From assembly GCF_016765585.1 (NCBI RefSeq), contig NZ_JAESWC010000012.1:1-64000 (forward strand): a DNA stretch of 64,000 nucleotides, in the 5' to 3' direction. Shown piece by piece: positions 27,250 through 35,521 of the stretch. A program made the position numbers and the translations under genes. Under the pieces are notes generated by a model. The model had not been told where the DNA came from. It made no database searches and was given only the letters and a program-made list of their open reading frames with translations. Source of the DNA: Clostridium rhizosphaerae. Its GTDB lineage: Bacteria > Bacillota > Clostridia > Clostridiales > Clostridiaceae. Each line of letters begins with the position of its first letter. The stretch's first letter is position 1.

Positions 27250-27540
27250 GTATGTTAAATGGTGGGCATAAAGATAATGGTATTTTATTTAAGATTTAAT
27301 CTACATTATCAATTGTACTTACCCTTGCTGTTGCGTTAGGATTAGCGGTACTGCTAAAAGTCAATAGAAATGTTTTCACACTAGTGATTAGAATTATAAC
27401 TTTTATAGTGATTTTTACATTCATTTTTCTCTCATTCTTGTCTGTATAGATCTAATTATTTTACTTATCCATACAATTTCCAAAAGCATCCTTTCCTGCT
27501 GCATATTTATTACTATCAAAGCATGAAAGGAGGAATGACC
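27250..27540. other. Intergenic region with a hydrophobic start-less frame
   Basis: Codons 27306-27449 on the plus strand encode a 47-residue very hydrophobic segment (LSIVLTLAVALGLAVLLKVN...) ending in a stop, but there is no in-frame ATG, GTG or TTG near its beginning and no binding site. It may be a remnant of a small membrane protein. Nothing else was recognised. Confidence 0.35.
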
Positions 27541-27660
27541 ATGGAAGAACTATTAGCAGCAATAGCCAACACTGGCTTTCCCATAGCTGTTGCTGATTAT
27601 CTCCTGATAAGAATAGAAAGCAAAATGGACAGTTTATCCTCATCGCTAAACCATCTGTAA
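27541..27660 (+). CDS. YvrJ family small protein
   Basis: A 39-aa protein starting MEELLAAIANTGFPIAVADY and continuing with LLIRIESKMDSL, the pattern of the YvrJ family: a short hydrophobic helix followed by an amphipathic charged tail. Members are widespread in spore-forming Firmicutes and their function is unknown. AGGAGG with seven-base spacing precedes the ATG, which strongly supports translation. The usual companions of yvrJ in clostridia (DUF1659 and DUF2922 small proteins) are not seen here. A strong terminator follows about 55 bases later. Confidence 0.85.
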   Translation: MEELLAAIANTGFPIAVADYLLIRIESKMDSLSSSLNHL

Positions 27661-27715
27661 ACTATACTTTCTATCAAATTAGGTGGTAATGATGAGCCTA
27701 AATCCTCATAAACGA

Positions 27716-27763
27716 AAATCTCTCCTATAACAGATCAAAATTGTTATAGGAGAGATTTTTATA
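27716..27763 (+). terminator. Strong intrinsic terminator
   Basis: A perfect 17-bp stem, AAATCTCTCCTATAACA (27716-27732) with its complement at 27742-27758, is followed by TTATAC on the plus strand. A-rich bases on the other side allow partial function on the minus strand. It lies between yvrJ and a truncated kinase gene. Confidence 0.85.
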
Positions 27764-27766
27764 CAG

Positions 27767-28096
27767 TTACAATAATGGTCCAGGTCTACTTTTACCATGG
27801 TTCTGTATGACTCTCTTTATTGCACCACAAATGCACTGAAATCGAGAGTAATCCATATAAATAACGGTATCGCAATATTTTAACCGAAGTGGAATCGTTC
27901 GACTGATGTTTCCGTCCATAATCCATTTTGGATTTGTAAGCTCCTGCATTAACAGCCCATCAAACTCATACTTGGAAGCAGTTTGGCAATTATCTCTCCA
28001 ATATAATATATCAAGATAAATCAAAGGCAGTTTCAACTTGTCACATAACATTTTTGAAAAGGTCGTTTTTCCACAACCATTTCCCCCTATTATCAT
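27767..28096 (-). pseudogene. 3'-truncated P-loop kinase (FlaR / adenylate-kinase-like)
   Basis: A 109-codon frame beginning MIIGGNGCGKTTFSKMLCDK, with a Walker A GGNGCGKTT, a YLDILYW substrate segment, WIMDGN, and DTVIYMDYSR. This matches the topology-modulation/FlaR-like kinase family. Those proteins are normally about 165-180 aa; here the reading ends at GKSRPGPLL, just after the conserved HGKSRP, and runs into the terminator region, so the C-terminal lid and last helices are missing. GGAG lies six bases before the ATG at 28096. It may be expressed but is probably non-functional. Confidence 0.7.
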
Positions 28097-28172
28097 AGTA
28101 CGCTCCAATAGATACACACCTCGCAAAATATAAATAATTTTTACTTCAAATTTTTATTTATCTTATTCATTC

Positions 28173-28693
28173 TTAATTTGGGTTTATTAATTGCTTTATA
28201 ACATAATGATAAATCATATCCACTATTTCATTTAAACTTAATTCTTTATACAGGCATACCTCAGGAATAATATCTAATAAATCTTTTTCATTCCACCATC
28301 TTTTCATTTCTATTTCTCCAAATTCATGAGCATTAGGCTTTTGTTTATGACGAATTAGGGTTTCTTCAAAAGATATATCAAAGTAATATGCAAAAATTTG
28401 ATTGTTAAATTCATCATATAAATTTTTAAATAGTTTTTTATACCACTTTGAATTTAAAATTCCTTCTAAAATTATAATATTGCAATGTTTTTCCCGTATA
28501 GTGCAAGTTCATTTAATAATTGACTGGCTTCTGTATCATGTCCATCTTTCACAAATAGCATTTCTCTTCTAACAACTTCTTGTGAAATTAGCATTGTACC
28601 ATGTCCAAATTTTCTTTGTAAAGCCTTTCCTGTATTAGTCTTACCACTTCCAGAATTACCTCTTAGTATTATTAACTTCGCCACTCCATCCAT
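28173..28693 (-). pseudogene. P-loop kinase, frameshifted
   Basis: An AAA/zeta-toxin-like kinase of about 173 codons. The N-terminal part has Walker A LRGNSGSGKTNT, then ISQEVVRREML and LLNELALYGK. At an AAAAA run near 28495 the frame breaks. In the next frame translation continues HCNIIILEGILNSKWYKKLF, then FAYYFDISFEETLIRHKQKP and EMKRWWNEKDLLD, to a stop at 28173. Inserting one A would restore one continuous protein, so this is a single homopolymer indel. It could be a real mutation, phase variation or a sequencing error. AGG before the ATG at 28693 fits a start. It is adjacent to another broken kinase gene. Confidence 0.75.
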
Positions 28694-28953
28694 ATAATAC
28701 CTCACCCTTATGAATTGACTAAATTACTATTTATCTGTATATTATACAAATAATATTTACCTTACCTTTTACAATTGCGAACTAATTTAATTGTACACGA
28801 ATTGGATAATTTTTTATATTAATAAAGTGTTCTGTTTACAACATCATTCTTTAACATAGTCTAATAAAAATAGTCCAAATTGACCATTTTATTTAGCCAC
28901 TTTAAGTTGTGTTTATTAATGTGTCGCTTTATTTGGGTTGTGTTATTTGGCAT

Positions 28954-28983
28954 AAAAAAAGACCTCCCGAAATTCGGAAAGCC
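28954..28983 (-). terminator. Terminator of the tRNA array
   Basis: On the minus strand GGCTTTCCG pairs with CGGGAGGTC (with wobble pairs) around AATTT and is followed by seven T residues. It lies 17 bases after the last tRNA gene of the array. Confidence 0.75.
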
Positions 28984-28999
28984 TTGTTCTATTTATATT

Positions 29000-29076
29000 T
29001 GGTGCACCCAACAGGAGTCGAACCTGCGACCGTTGGATTCGAAGTCCACCACTCTATCCAGCTGAGCTATGGGTGC
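29000..29076 (-). tRNA. tRNA-Arg(TCG)
   Basis: Full cloverleaf with encoded CCA; anticodon loop CTTCGAA gives TCG. Acceptor stem GCACCCA/TGGGTGC. It is the last gene of the array in the direction of transcription and the only copy of its kind here. Confidence 0.96.
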
Positions 29077-29121
29077 ACATAAATTATTAGCCCAAAATCA
29101 AATGATTTTGGGCTTAAACTA

Positions 29122-29195
29122 TGGAGCGGGTGATGGGAATCGAACCCACACGACCAGCTTGGAAGGCTGGGATTCTACCATTGAACTACACCCGC
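29122..29195 (-). tRNA. tRNA-Gly(TCC), copy 1
   Basis: Loop CTTCCAA, acceptor GCGGGTG/CACCCGC, encoded CCA. It is the left end of the duplicated block (29122-29632 versus 30072-30582). Confidence 0.96.
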
Positions 29196-29200
29196 ATATT

Positions 29201-29275
29201 TGGAGCGGAAGACGGGATTCGAACCCGCAACCTTCACCTTGGCAAGGTGACACTCTACCATTGAGTCACTTCCGC
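29201..29275 (-). tRNA. tRNA-Gly(GCC), copy 1
   Basis: Loop TTGCCAA gives anticodon GCC; acceptor GCGGAAG/CTTCCGC; encoded CCA. Identical to the gene at 30151. Confidence 0.96.
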
Positions 29276-29279
29276 AGAT

Positions 29280-29363
29280 TGGTGCAGATGACAGGAGTTG
29301 AACCTGCACGCCGAAGGCGCTAGATCCTAAGTCTAGTGCGTCTGCCAATTCCGCCACATCTGC
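29280..29363 (-). tRNA. tRNA-Leu(TAG), copy 1
   Basis: An 84-base class II tRNA with a long variable arm (GCGCCTTCGGCGT); loop CTTAGGA gives TAG; encoded CCA. Identical to 30230. Confidence 0.96.
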
Positions 29364-29380
29364 AAATCTTATTATAATTT

Positions 29381-29456
29381 TGGTGGCTCACCGGGGAATC
29401 GAACCCCGGACACCATGATTAAAAGTCATGTGCTCTACCAACTGAGCTAGTGAACC
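29381..29456 (-). tRNA. tRNA-Lys(TTT), copy 1
   Basis: Loop CTTTTAA gives TTT; acceptor GGTTCAC/GTGAGCC (one wobble); encoded CCA. Identical to 30331. Confidence 0.96.
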
Positions 29457-29461
29457 ACTGT

Positions 29462-29536
29462 TGGCTGGGATGGCAGGATTCGAACCTACGAATACCAGAG
29501 TCAAAGTCTGGTGCCTTACCGCTTGGCAACATCCCA
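29462..29536 (-). tRNA. tRNA-Gln(TTG), copy 1
   Basis: Loop CTTTGAC gives TTG; acceptor TGGGATG/CATCCCA; encoded CCA. Identical to 30412. Confidence 0.96.
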
Positions 29537-29546
29537 ATATTTAAAA

Positions 29547-29622
29547 TGGGGTGGACGATGGGACTCGAACCCACAACAGCCGGAACCACAATCCGGTGCT
29601 CTGCCAATTGAACTACGTCCAC
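29547..29622 (-). tRNA. tRNA-His(GTG), copy 1
   Basis: Loop TTGTGGT gives GTG. The extra 5' G(-1) needed by HisRS can come from the G encoded at 29623. Encoded CCA. Identical to 30497. Confidence 0.96.
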
Positions 29623-29626
29623 CATA

Positions 29627-29703
<77 letters not shown>

Positions 29704-29707
29704 ATAT

Positions 29708-29781
29708 TGGAGCGGGTGATGGGAATCGAACCCACACGACCAGCTTGGAAGGCTGGGATTCTACCATTGAACTACACCCGC
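29708..29781 (-). tRNA. tRNA-Gly(TCC), copy 2
   Basis: Sequence identical to copy 1, with encoded CCA. It pairs with the Arg(TCT) gene in the repeating Gly-Arg order. Confidence 0.96.
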
Positions 29782-29818
29782 AGAGGAAATAAAAAAAGTT
29801 AATTTAATAACTTTTAAA

Positions 29819-29894
29819 TGGTCGGGGTGACAGGGATTGAACCTGCGACCTCATGCTCCCAAAGCACGCGCGCTCCCATCTGCGCCACACCCCG
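29819..29894 (-). tRNA. tRNA-Pro(TGG), copy 1
   Basis: Loop TTTGGGA gives TGG; acceptor CGGGGTG/CACCCCG; encoded CCA. Identical to 30831. It opens the second Pro-Gly-Arg run in transcription order. Confidence 0.96.
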
Positions 29895-29899
29895 ATATA

Positions 29900-29975
29900 T
29901 GGTGCACCATCAGGGATTCGAACCCGGGACCCACTGATTAAGAGTCAGTTGCTCTACCAACTGAGCTAATGGTGC
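29900..29975 (-). tRNA. tRNA-Lys(CTT), copy 1
   Basis: Loop CTCTTAA gives CTT; acceptor GCACCAT/ATGGTGC; encoded CCA. The T-stem seems to carry one C-T mismatch (CCGGG against CCCTG). Confidence 0.94.
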
Positions 29976-29989
29976 ATATTAAATTAAAT

Positions 29990-30066
29990 TGGTGCGACTT
30001 AAGGGATTCGAACCCCTGGCCCATTGCTTAGAAGGCAATTGCTCTATCCAACTGAGCTAAAGCCGC
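29990..30066 (-). tRNA. tRNA-Arg(TCT), type 2, copy 1
   Basis: Loop CTTCTAA gives TCT. Acceptor GCGGCTT with AAGTCGC has a G-T wobble at the fourth pair, and the anticodon stem differs from type 1 by a compensated C-G to T-A change. Encoded CCA. Confidence 0.96.
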
Positions 30067-30071
30067 ACATT

Positions 30072-30145
30072 TGGAGCGGGTGATGGGAATCGAACCCACA
30101 CGACCAGCTTGGAAGGCTGGGATTCTACCATTGAACTACACCCGC
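30072..30145 (-). tRNA. tRNA-Gly(TCC), copy 3
   Basis: Identical to copy 1. It is the left end of the second copy of the duplicated six-gene block. Confidence 0.96.
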
Positions 30146-30150
30146 ATATT

Positions 30151-30225
30151 TGGAGCGGAAGACGGGATTCGAACCCGCAACCTTCACCTTGGCAAGGTGA
30201 CACTCTACCATTGAGTCACTTCCGC
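30151..30225 (-). tRNA. tRNA-Gly(GCC), copy 2
   Basis: Identical to 29201-29275; part of the duplicated block. Loop TTGCCAA, encoded CCA. Confidence 0.96.
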
Positions 30226-30229
30226 AGAT

Positions 30230-30313
30230 TGGTGCAGATGACAGGAGTTGAACCTGCACGCCGAAGGCGCTAGATCCTAAGTCTAGTGCGTCTGCCAATT
30301 CCGCCACATCTGC
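30230..30313 (-). tRNA. tRNA-Leu(TAG), copy 2
   Basis: Identical to 29280-29363; class II tRNA with long variable arm, encoded CCA. Confidence 0.96.
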
Positions 30314-30330
30314 AAATCTTATTATAATTT

Positions 30331-30406
30331 TGGTGGCTCACCGGGGAATCGAACCCCGGACACCATGATTAAAAGTCATGTGCTCTACCAACTGAGCTAG
30401 TGAACC
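30331..30406 (-). tRNA. tRNA-Lys(TTT), copy 2
   Basis: Identical to 29381-29456; loop CTTTTAA, encoded CCA. Confidence 0.96.
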
Positions 30407-30411
30407 ACTGT

Positions 30412-30486
30412 TGGCTGGGATGGCAGGATTCGAACCTACGAATACCAGAGTCAAAGTCTGGTGCCTTACCGCTTGGCAACATCCCA
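30412..30486 (-). tRNA. tRNA-Gln(TTG), copy 2
   Basis: Identical to 29462-29536; loop CTTTGAC, encoded CCA. Confidence 0.96.
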
Positions 30487-30496
30487 ATATTTAAAA

Positions 30497-30572
30497 TGGG
30501 GTGGACGATGGGACTCGAACCCACAACAGCCGGAACCACAATCCGGTGCTCTGCCAATTGAACTACGTCCAC
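30497..30572 (-). tRNA. tRNA-His(GTG), copy 2
   Basis: Identical to 29547-29622; loop TTGTGGT, encoded CCA. It is the right end of the duplicated block. Confidence 0.96.
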
Positions 30573-30576
30573 CATA

Positions 30577-30652
30577 TGGTGCACCATCAGGGATTCGAAC
30601 CCAGGGCCCACTGATTAAGAGTCAGTTGCTCTACCAACTGAGCTAATGGTGC
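30577..30652 (-). tRNA. tRNA-Lys(CTT), copy 2
   Basis: Loop CTCTTAA gives CTT. It differs from copy 1 by two bases in the variable loop/T-stem. The T-stem here seems to have a T-T mismatch at the same pair where copy 1 has C-T. Encoded CCA. Confidence 0.94.
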
Positions 30653-30667
30653 ATATTAATATTAAAT

Positions 30668-30744
30668 TGGTGCGACTTAAGGGATTCGAACCCCTGGCCC
30701 ATTGCTTAGAAGGCAATTGCTCTATCCAACTGAGCTAAAGCCGC
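30668..30744 (-). tRNA. tRNA-Arg(TCT), type 2, copy 2
   Basis: Identical to 29990-30066, including the G-T wobble in the acceptor stem; encoded CCA. Confidence 0.96.
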
Positions 30745-30749
30745 ACATT

Positions 30750-30823
<74 letters not shown>

Positions 30824-30830
30824 ATATTGA

Positions 30831-30906
30831 TGGTCGGGGTGACAGGGATTGAACCTGCGACCTCATGCTCCCAAAGCACGCGCGCTCCCATCTGCGCCAC
30901 ACCCCG
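30831..30906 (-). tRNA. tRNA-Pro(TGG), copy 2
   Basis: Identical to 29819-29894. It is the first tRNA transcribed from the array promoter at 30948-30976. Encoded CCA. Confidence 0.96.
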
Positions 30907-30947
30907 ATGTTGTGGAAGTTCTTCTCGAACTCCCGACGACATAGATT

Positions 30948-30976
30948 ATTCTACACGATATATTTTAATTCGTCAA
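30948..30976 (-). promoter_or_regulatory. Promoter of the tRNA array
   Basis: On the minus strand TTGACG (30971-30976), a 17-bp spacer and TAGAAT (30948-30953). It lies about 42 bases upstream of the first tRNA gene and is the only good promoter seen for all 22 genes. Confidence 0.8.
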
Positions 30977-30996
30977 TACCTAAATTTTATTTTTTT

Positions 30997-31470
30997 TTAT
31001 TCAATCCCTTTAAGCATAACTTGAATCTTATTATTTTTGATTTCAAGCACAGCTATACTCTTAAATGAATCTCTTGGCAGCGCAGCACTGCCGGGGTTAA
31101 TAAACCATATTCCATCTTCATATAACTCCAAAGATTGATGCGTGTGTCCAAATAGTACAACATCTGCACCAACTTCTTTTGCTCTGTATTTTAATCTTAA
31201 AAGATCATATTTTACATTATACTTGTCTCCATGAGTCATAAAGATTTTTTTGCCTTCTATTTCTTCAAGTCTTTCCCTAGGGACAAAACTTGTAAAGTCA
31301 CAATTGCCTCTCACATTTATAATATTTCCTTTGAACTTTTCTTTTAAAACCTCTACATCTTCTACATTATCCCCTAAATGAATAACCATATCCATTCCTT
31401 GAATTATACTCGCAGCTTTATTTATACTATATGAGTGTCTATGTGTGTCACTAATTACAGCTATCTGCAT
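30997..31470 (-). CDS. YfcE/MJ0936-type metallophosphoesterase
   Basis: A 157-aa calcineurin-like phosphoesterase. The metal-binding motifs appear in order: SDTHRH near residue 8, HLGDNVED near 31, RGNCD near 54, MTHGD near 79 and FGHTHQS near 107. Family members hydrolyse phosphodiesters in vitro, and the physiological substrate is usually unknown. It starts three bases after the rdgB stop and forms the rph-rdgB-phosphoesterase operon found in many clostridia. Its 3' end lies close to the tRNA array promoter. Confidence 0.92.
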   Translation of the reverse strand: MQIAVISDTHRHSYSINKAASIIQGMDMVIHLGDNVEDVEVLKEKFKGNIINVRGNCDFTSFVPRERLEEIEGKKIFMTHGDKYNVKYDLLRLKYRAKEVGADVVLFGHTHQSLELYEDGIWFINPGSAALPRDSFKSIAVLEIKNNKIQVMLKGIE

Positions 31471-31473
31471 TAA

Positions 31474-32085
31474 CTATTTCTCCTTTTGCTGCACTAACTT
31501 TCTTAATTCATATTTTAGTTTTTCCAATGCTCTAGCTCTATGGCTGATTTTATTTTTCTCTTCGCTGCTTAATTCTCCAAAGGTCTTATTATATTCAGGA
31601 ACCAAAAATAAAGGATCATACCCAAATCCTCCGTTACCTGTTTCATTTTCTCTTATATAGCCTTCTATTTCTCCCTGAACCTTTATAGTACTGTCCTTAT
31701 CCATTATAAGTACTATAGCACTTACAAATTTAGCTTTTCTATCTTCAAGCTTCTTTCCTTCAAGCATATGCAAAAGCTTCTCATTGTTTTTCTTGTCATT
31801 TCCATGCTCTCCGGCAAATCTTGCTGAATAAACTCCTGGTGCCCCTCCTAAGGCTTCTACCATAAGCCCTGAATCATCCGAAAGTACCATTGCATCTTTT
31901 GCTATTTTAAAAATCTCGTAGGCCTTTTTATGGGCATTTTCCATAAATGTAATTCCGTCTTCCTCTACATCAATGTCTATTCCTGCTTCTTTAAGCGAAA
32001 CTACTTCAAAAGGAAATTCTGAAAGTATAGCCTTAATTTCATCTATCTTATGTAAATTATTGCTTGCTATTATTAGTTTCTTCAT
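31474..32085 (-). CDS. rdgB: XTP/dITP diphosphatase (house-cleaning NTPase)
   Basis: A 203-aa HAM1/RdgB pyrophosphatase that removes ITP, dITP and XTP from the nucleotide pool. Substrate motifs [10 protein letters not shown] at the start, [20 protein letters not shown] near residue 68, and GFGYDPLF near 150 are intact. GGGAG lies seven bases before the ATG at 32085. The start overlaps the rph stop by four bases, so an earlier ATG inside rph is rejected. It is the middle gene of the rph-rdgB-phosphoesterase operon. Confidence 0.95.
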   Translation of the reverse strand: MKKLIIASNNLHKIDEIKAILSEFPFEVVSLKEAGIDIDVEEDGITFMENAHKKAYEIFKIAKDAMVLSDDSGLMVEALGGAPGVYSARFAGEHGNDKKNNEKLLHMLEGKKLEDRKAKFVSAIVLIMDKDSTIKVQGEIEGYIRENETGNGGFGYDPLFLVPEYNKTFGELSSEEKNKISHRARALEKLKYELRKLVQQKEK

Positions 32086-32834
32086 TTTCCAGCTCCCGTT
32101 CCTATCCATAAACAATCAGTTTTAAGTGCATCCTTTTGTATTTGAATCATATGCTTTGTTCCTTTTTCTCCAAGCACCAAAAGTTCATCAAGATCTTTTC
32201 TTGAAAATGGACTTTCTTCTCCAGTTCCCTGAACCTCAATATACTCGCCTTCATCAGTCATAACTATATTCATATCTACCTTTGCTGTTGAATCTTCTAA
32301 ATAGCATAAGTCTAATACTTTAGTATCTTTTATAATTCCCACACTTACTGCACTTACAAAACTTCGTACAGGGTAGACTTCAAAAGGAGTATGCCTATGA
32401 AGCTTATTAACTGCATCTACAAGCGCAACAAAAGCACCAGTAATAGAGGAAGTCCTTGTTCCTCCATCCGCTTGTATTACATCGCAGTCAATCCATATAG
32501 TCTTTTCGCCAATAGCTTTTAAATCAACGGCAGAACGCAAAGCTCTTCCTATAAGTCTTTGTATCTCCATCGTTCTTCCATCAATTTTAAGCCTTGATAT
32601 ATCTCTAGGTTTTCTTACTTGAGTGGCCCTTGGCAGCATATTGTACTCACAGGTAATCCATCCTTCTCCACTGCCTTTTAAAAATGGAGGCACCTTATCT
32701 TCAATTGATGCAGTACATATAACCTTTGTATCACCGACTTCTATTAGTACAGATCCCTCTGCATGTTTTATATAATGCCTTGTTATTTTTACAGGCCTTA
32801 ATTGATCATTTTTTCTTCCATCTATTCTGCCCAC
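32082..32834 (-). CDS. rph: Ribonuclease PH
   Basis: A 250-aa phosphorolytic 3'-5' exoribonuclease that trims tRNA 3' ends. Characteristic RNase PH segments are present: [25 protein letters not shown], and the active-site [17 protein letters not shown]. Length is standard. It opens the rph-rdgB-phosphoesterase operon and lies just upstream of a large tRNA array, although all 22 tRNAs already encode CCA. The short A+T-rich gap to the AIR-synthase-like gene probably holds its promoter. Confidence 0.96.
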   Translation of the reverse strand: MGRIDGRKNDQLRPVKITRHYIKHAEGSVLIEVGDTKVICTASIEDKVPPFLKGSGEGWITCEYNMLPRATQVRKPRDISRLKIDGRTMEIQRLIGRALRSAVDLKAIGEKTIWIDCDVIQADGGTRTSSITGAFVALVDAVNKLHRHTPFEVYPVRSFVSAVSVGIIKDTKVLDLCYLEDSTAKVDMNIVMTDEGEYIEVQGTGEESPFSRKDLDELLVLGEKGTKHMIQIQKDALKTDCLWIGTGAGK

Positions 32835-32890
32835 TTTATTTAACCTCCTGCATTTATAGCTTCCTTTATTTTGTTATACATAATATAATA

Positions 32891-33886
32891 TCACAATTTA
32901 TTAATTTTTTCCTCTATAGTAAATAATTCATCTCTCTCAGGCGGTTCTACTTCGTATTCTATATTACTTTTAATTAAAACGCCTTTACTTTTAGTAATAT
33001 TGCCTATTACAGAGGCATTAATACCTTTTTGCTGTAAAAGTTTAACAAGTTCTTCTCCATTCCTAGTTGTTATAAGCATACTTCCTGAGGATATAAATCT
33101 TAGTGGATCTAAATTTAGTTTGCTGCAGACTTTTCTTGTAACAATTGTGATTGGCATTTTATCCTCATATACCTTAAAGCCGACTTTACTTGCCTCTGCC
33201 ATTTCCCAAAGTGCCCCAAGCACTCCCCCTTCAGTAATGTCATGCATAGAGTTGACTCCAAACTCCCCTGCTAAGCTTCCTTCTAAAGCTACACTTATAC
33301 TGTCTACATATTCTTTAGCTTCTGTTACTTCTGTCTCTGATAAAACTTCTTTTATTTGCTCATAATAATCGTTAACGGCTATAGAAGTTCCCTCCATTGC
33401 AAGACTTTTAGTTACTACAATATCGTCTCCTTCTTTTGCTCCGGAAGTTGCAACAGCACTGCCTTTTTTACCCTTTCCTATAGCTGTACAGGAAACTATA
33501 AGCTTGTTAACAGCTTTTGTTATTTCAGTATGTCCTCCCAGTATTTCCACATTAAGTTTTTTAGTCTCTTCATCTATTTCCTTCATAACATTCTTAAGTT
33601 CTTCCATAGTTGTATGCTCCGGCGCTAATATTGTTACTAAAATTCCTACCGGCTCGACTCCACAGGAAGCAATATCATTACAATTTATATGTACAGCAAG
33701 CCTGCCAATATTACTTTCAGCTCCTGTTATAGGGTCTGTCGATACGACACATTCATACTCCCCATATTCTATAACGCTGCAGTCTTCACCTACTCCGTTT
33801 TTTACCCTCACATCATCTCTATTTACACTTTTATTTTCTTTTATAAGTTCATTTAAATCATCCCAGTTAAGTTTTCCAACCTTCAT
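32891..33886 (-). CDS. AIR synthase / HypE-like family protein
   Basis: A 331-aa PurM/HypE-fold ATP-binding protein. The N-terminal half has GVGEDCSVIEYGEYECVVS, a DPITG metal site, and HINCNDIASCGVEPVG, the dimer-interface motif. The C-terminal domain carries SMHDITEGGVLGALWEMAEA. Real HypE ends in a catalytic cysteine; this protein ends EEKINKL without one, so it is not a cyanyltransferase. Members are annotated as AIR-synthase-related or hydrogenase expression protein in clostridia, with unknown reaction. GGAGGAG precedes the ATG at 33886, correcting a 16-codon longer frame. It is divergent from the next gene across about 100 bp. Confidence 0.82.
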   Translation of the reverse strand: MKVGKLNWDDLNELIKENKSVNRDDVRVKNGVGEDCSVIEYGEYECVVSTDPITGAESNIGRLAVHINCNDIASCGVEPVGILVTILAPEHTTMEELKNVMKEIDEETKKLNVEILGGHTEITKAVNKLIVSCTAIGKGKKGSAVATSGAKEGDDIVVTKSLAMEGTSIAVNDYYEQIKEVLSETEVTEAKEYVDSISVALEGSLAGEFGVNSMHDITEGGVLGALWEMAEASKVGFKVYEDKMPITIVTRKVCSKLNLDPLRFISSGSMLITTRNGEELVKLLQQKGINASVIGNITKSKGVLIKSNIEYEVEPPERDELFTIEEKINKL

Positions 33887-33982
33887 TAAAAAATCTCCTC
33901 CAATTTTTAAAAGTGAACAAGCACTATTTAACACTATTATTCATATTATTTATATAAGGATTAATTTATGGTGGTGTAAAAT

Positions 33983-35398
33983 TTGAAGTATATAGGCCCT
34001 TTTTTAAGAATGAATTCTTTAAATAGTGAAACAATCGAAAAACAGTTATTCTTCCTTGCAAAAGAATCCGTAAAGTACCTTGTTCTAAATTCAAAATGCG
34101 GAATAACTATCCCAACAAGTGAATTAAAAGTAAAGAACTTACCTAATTTTGATATTAACATAATTAAATCATTTTCTCCACTTTATTGTATCTATAAAAG
34201 GGGAAATGCAAAACTTATAAACATAGGAGGAGGCTTAAGCTTTGATGAAGACGCCTTAAAAAAAGATATAATTGTTGAAGGTAATGCTTTCATGACATTA
34301 AGCCTTTTGGAACTTATAGACTACTACAAAAAATTTAAGGACATAGACAATAAAAAATATTCACTCAGTATGCTTTATTTGATACTTGCAAGAAAACAGC
34401 TTGAGTTTTTCGCGGCTAATTTTAGGAACATAGAAGGTGTTTTTGTAGATAAAAAAAATACTACACCGGAACTTACAAGAGACATTAAATTTGAAGAAAA
34501 AAACAAAAAATTCAAATACTCTGACCAAGCTCTGCTTATGGCCGCTTATTACAAATATTCTTTATATGATGAAGATAAATGCGGCGCAGAGTACAAAAGC
34601 TTTGCCATGGATATTTTAAGCATGTTCCTTGAGTATAGAGATGAACTCTATAGATGTTCTACCGAGGAAATCCTAAAGCTATGCTTTGCTTTTAATCTGC
34701 TTTACAACTATTCAAAACTTGATGAGGCTAAGCTTATTCTCCTTGATTTAATGGAGTATATTGTTGAAGATGATATATGTGAATTAGAAATCAATGAGGA
34801 ATCTAAAATTGAGCATAATAATCTATTATTTTTAAACTGTATATTATTTTATAATAGTACAGGGATAATTAAGTTTAAGGATAAAGCTTTTAAAAACTAT
34901 AATAAGTTCATGGAGCTTTATGAACCAGAACGCGGAATTTATATAAAGCCTAGCGAAAAAAAGGAGATTGAATACAATTCTCTTGAAATAATTTCATATC
35001 TGTTATGTATATTAAACCAAGGAAAGATTTTTGGTAAAGATAAAGACAGCAATATGGTAGCAGTTGATATTTTCAGGCGTCAAATAGTTGATTCCGGCAT
35101 AATATTAAGCTGGCCTCCAAGTCCTGACTTAGATGATGTAGAAAGGTATAAAAATTTCACCTCAAAGTCTGAAGATTTATTGGATGAGCAAACTTTTAGA
35201 ATGTCAAGCTTACCTACTCCTGAAGCTATAGAGCTTGCTCCTGTTTTTATTAAAAATATAACCTATAATAAAAAGAAGGAAATTTTTTCTCAAAGCAAAC
35301 CTAGTTTTGACAGTTCAAAAAATATGTTTATATTCTTTCTTATAATCTATCTCAATAAAACACTTACTGAACATCAGATTGAAGATTCAGAGGAATAA
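33983..35398 (+). CDS. Conserved clostridial hypothetical protein (471 aa)
   Basis: I do not recognise a named family. The 471-aa product is soluble, acidic and mostly helical, with no signal peptide or membrane helix. Helix patterns repeat across about residues 100-350 (for example FMTLSLLELIDYYKKF, QALLMAAYYKYSLY and IISYLLCILNQG), suggesting an (alpha/alpha) barrel as in glycan-processing or thioredoxin-linked proteins; this is a guess. Near the end it carries SWPPSPDLDDVERY and MSSLPTPEAIELAP. Translation probably starts at a TTG, with GGTGG eight bases upstream. It is divergent from the AIR-synthase-like gene and followed by a small Cys-rich gene. Confidence 0.7.
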   Translation: MKYIGPFLRMNSLNSETIEKQLFFLAKESVKYLVLNSKCGITIPTSELKVKNLPNFDINIIKSFSPLYCIYKRGNAKLINIGGGLSFDEDALKKDIIVEGNAFMTLSLLELIDYYKKFKDIDNKKYSLSMLYLILARKQLEFFAANFRNIEGVFVDKKNTTPELTRDIKFEEKNKKFKYSDQALLMAAYYKYSLYDEDKCGAEYKSFAMDILSMFLEYRDELYRCSTEEILKLCFAFNLLYNYSKLDEAKLILLDLMEYIVEDDICELEINEESKIEHNNLLFLNCILFYNSTGIIKFKDKAFKNYNKFMELYEPERGIYIKPSEKKEIEYNSLEIISYLLCILNQGKIFGKDKDSNMVAVDIFRRQIVDSGIILSWPPSPDLDDVERYKNFTSKSEDLLDEQTFRMSSLPTPEAIELAPVFIKNITYNKKKEIFSQSKPSFDSSKNMFIFFLIIYLNKTLTEHQIEDSEE

Positions 35399-35521
35399 TA
35401 TATTTTAACTAACAGATTAATGCAATTTAAACAATTATCTACTAGTTCTCTTTTATCATAAAATAAATTTCACTGAGTAAACTATAAATACTAAATACAC
35501 TAAAGCCTGGAGTGATACACT

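Larger units (their letters stand above)
30072..30582. repeat. Direct repeat, right copy (six tRNA genes)
   Basis: Second copy of the 29122-29632 block. Identity ends abruptly on the right inside the next tRNA, where type-1 Arg(TCT) in the left copy is replaced by Lys(CTT) in the right copy. That places the junction within a shared GGTGC. Confidence 0.95.

Noticed and set aside
27461-27643. Minus-strand 60-codon frame opposite yvrJ
   Set aside because: It is antisense to the YvrJ gene, which has an excellent start signal. The tail SNKYAAGKDAFGNCMDK looks protein-like, so a remnant cannot be fully excluded.
28706-28953. Possible attachment site or gene near the tRNA array
   Set aside because: Only A+T-rich intergenic sequence was seen; no duplicate of a tRNA 3' end was found that would indicate an integration site.
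28880-29065. Plus-strand 61-codon frame
   Set aside because: It crosses the tRNA terminator and the tRNA-Arg(TCG) gene on the opposite strand.
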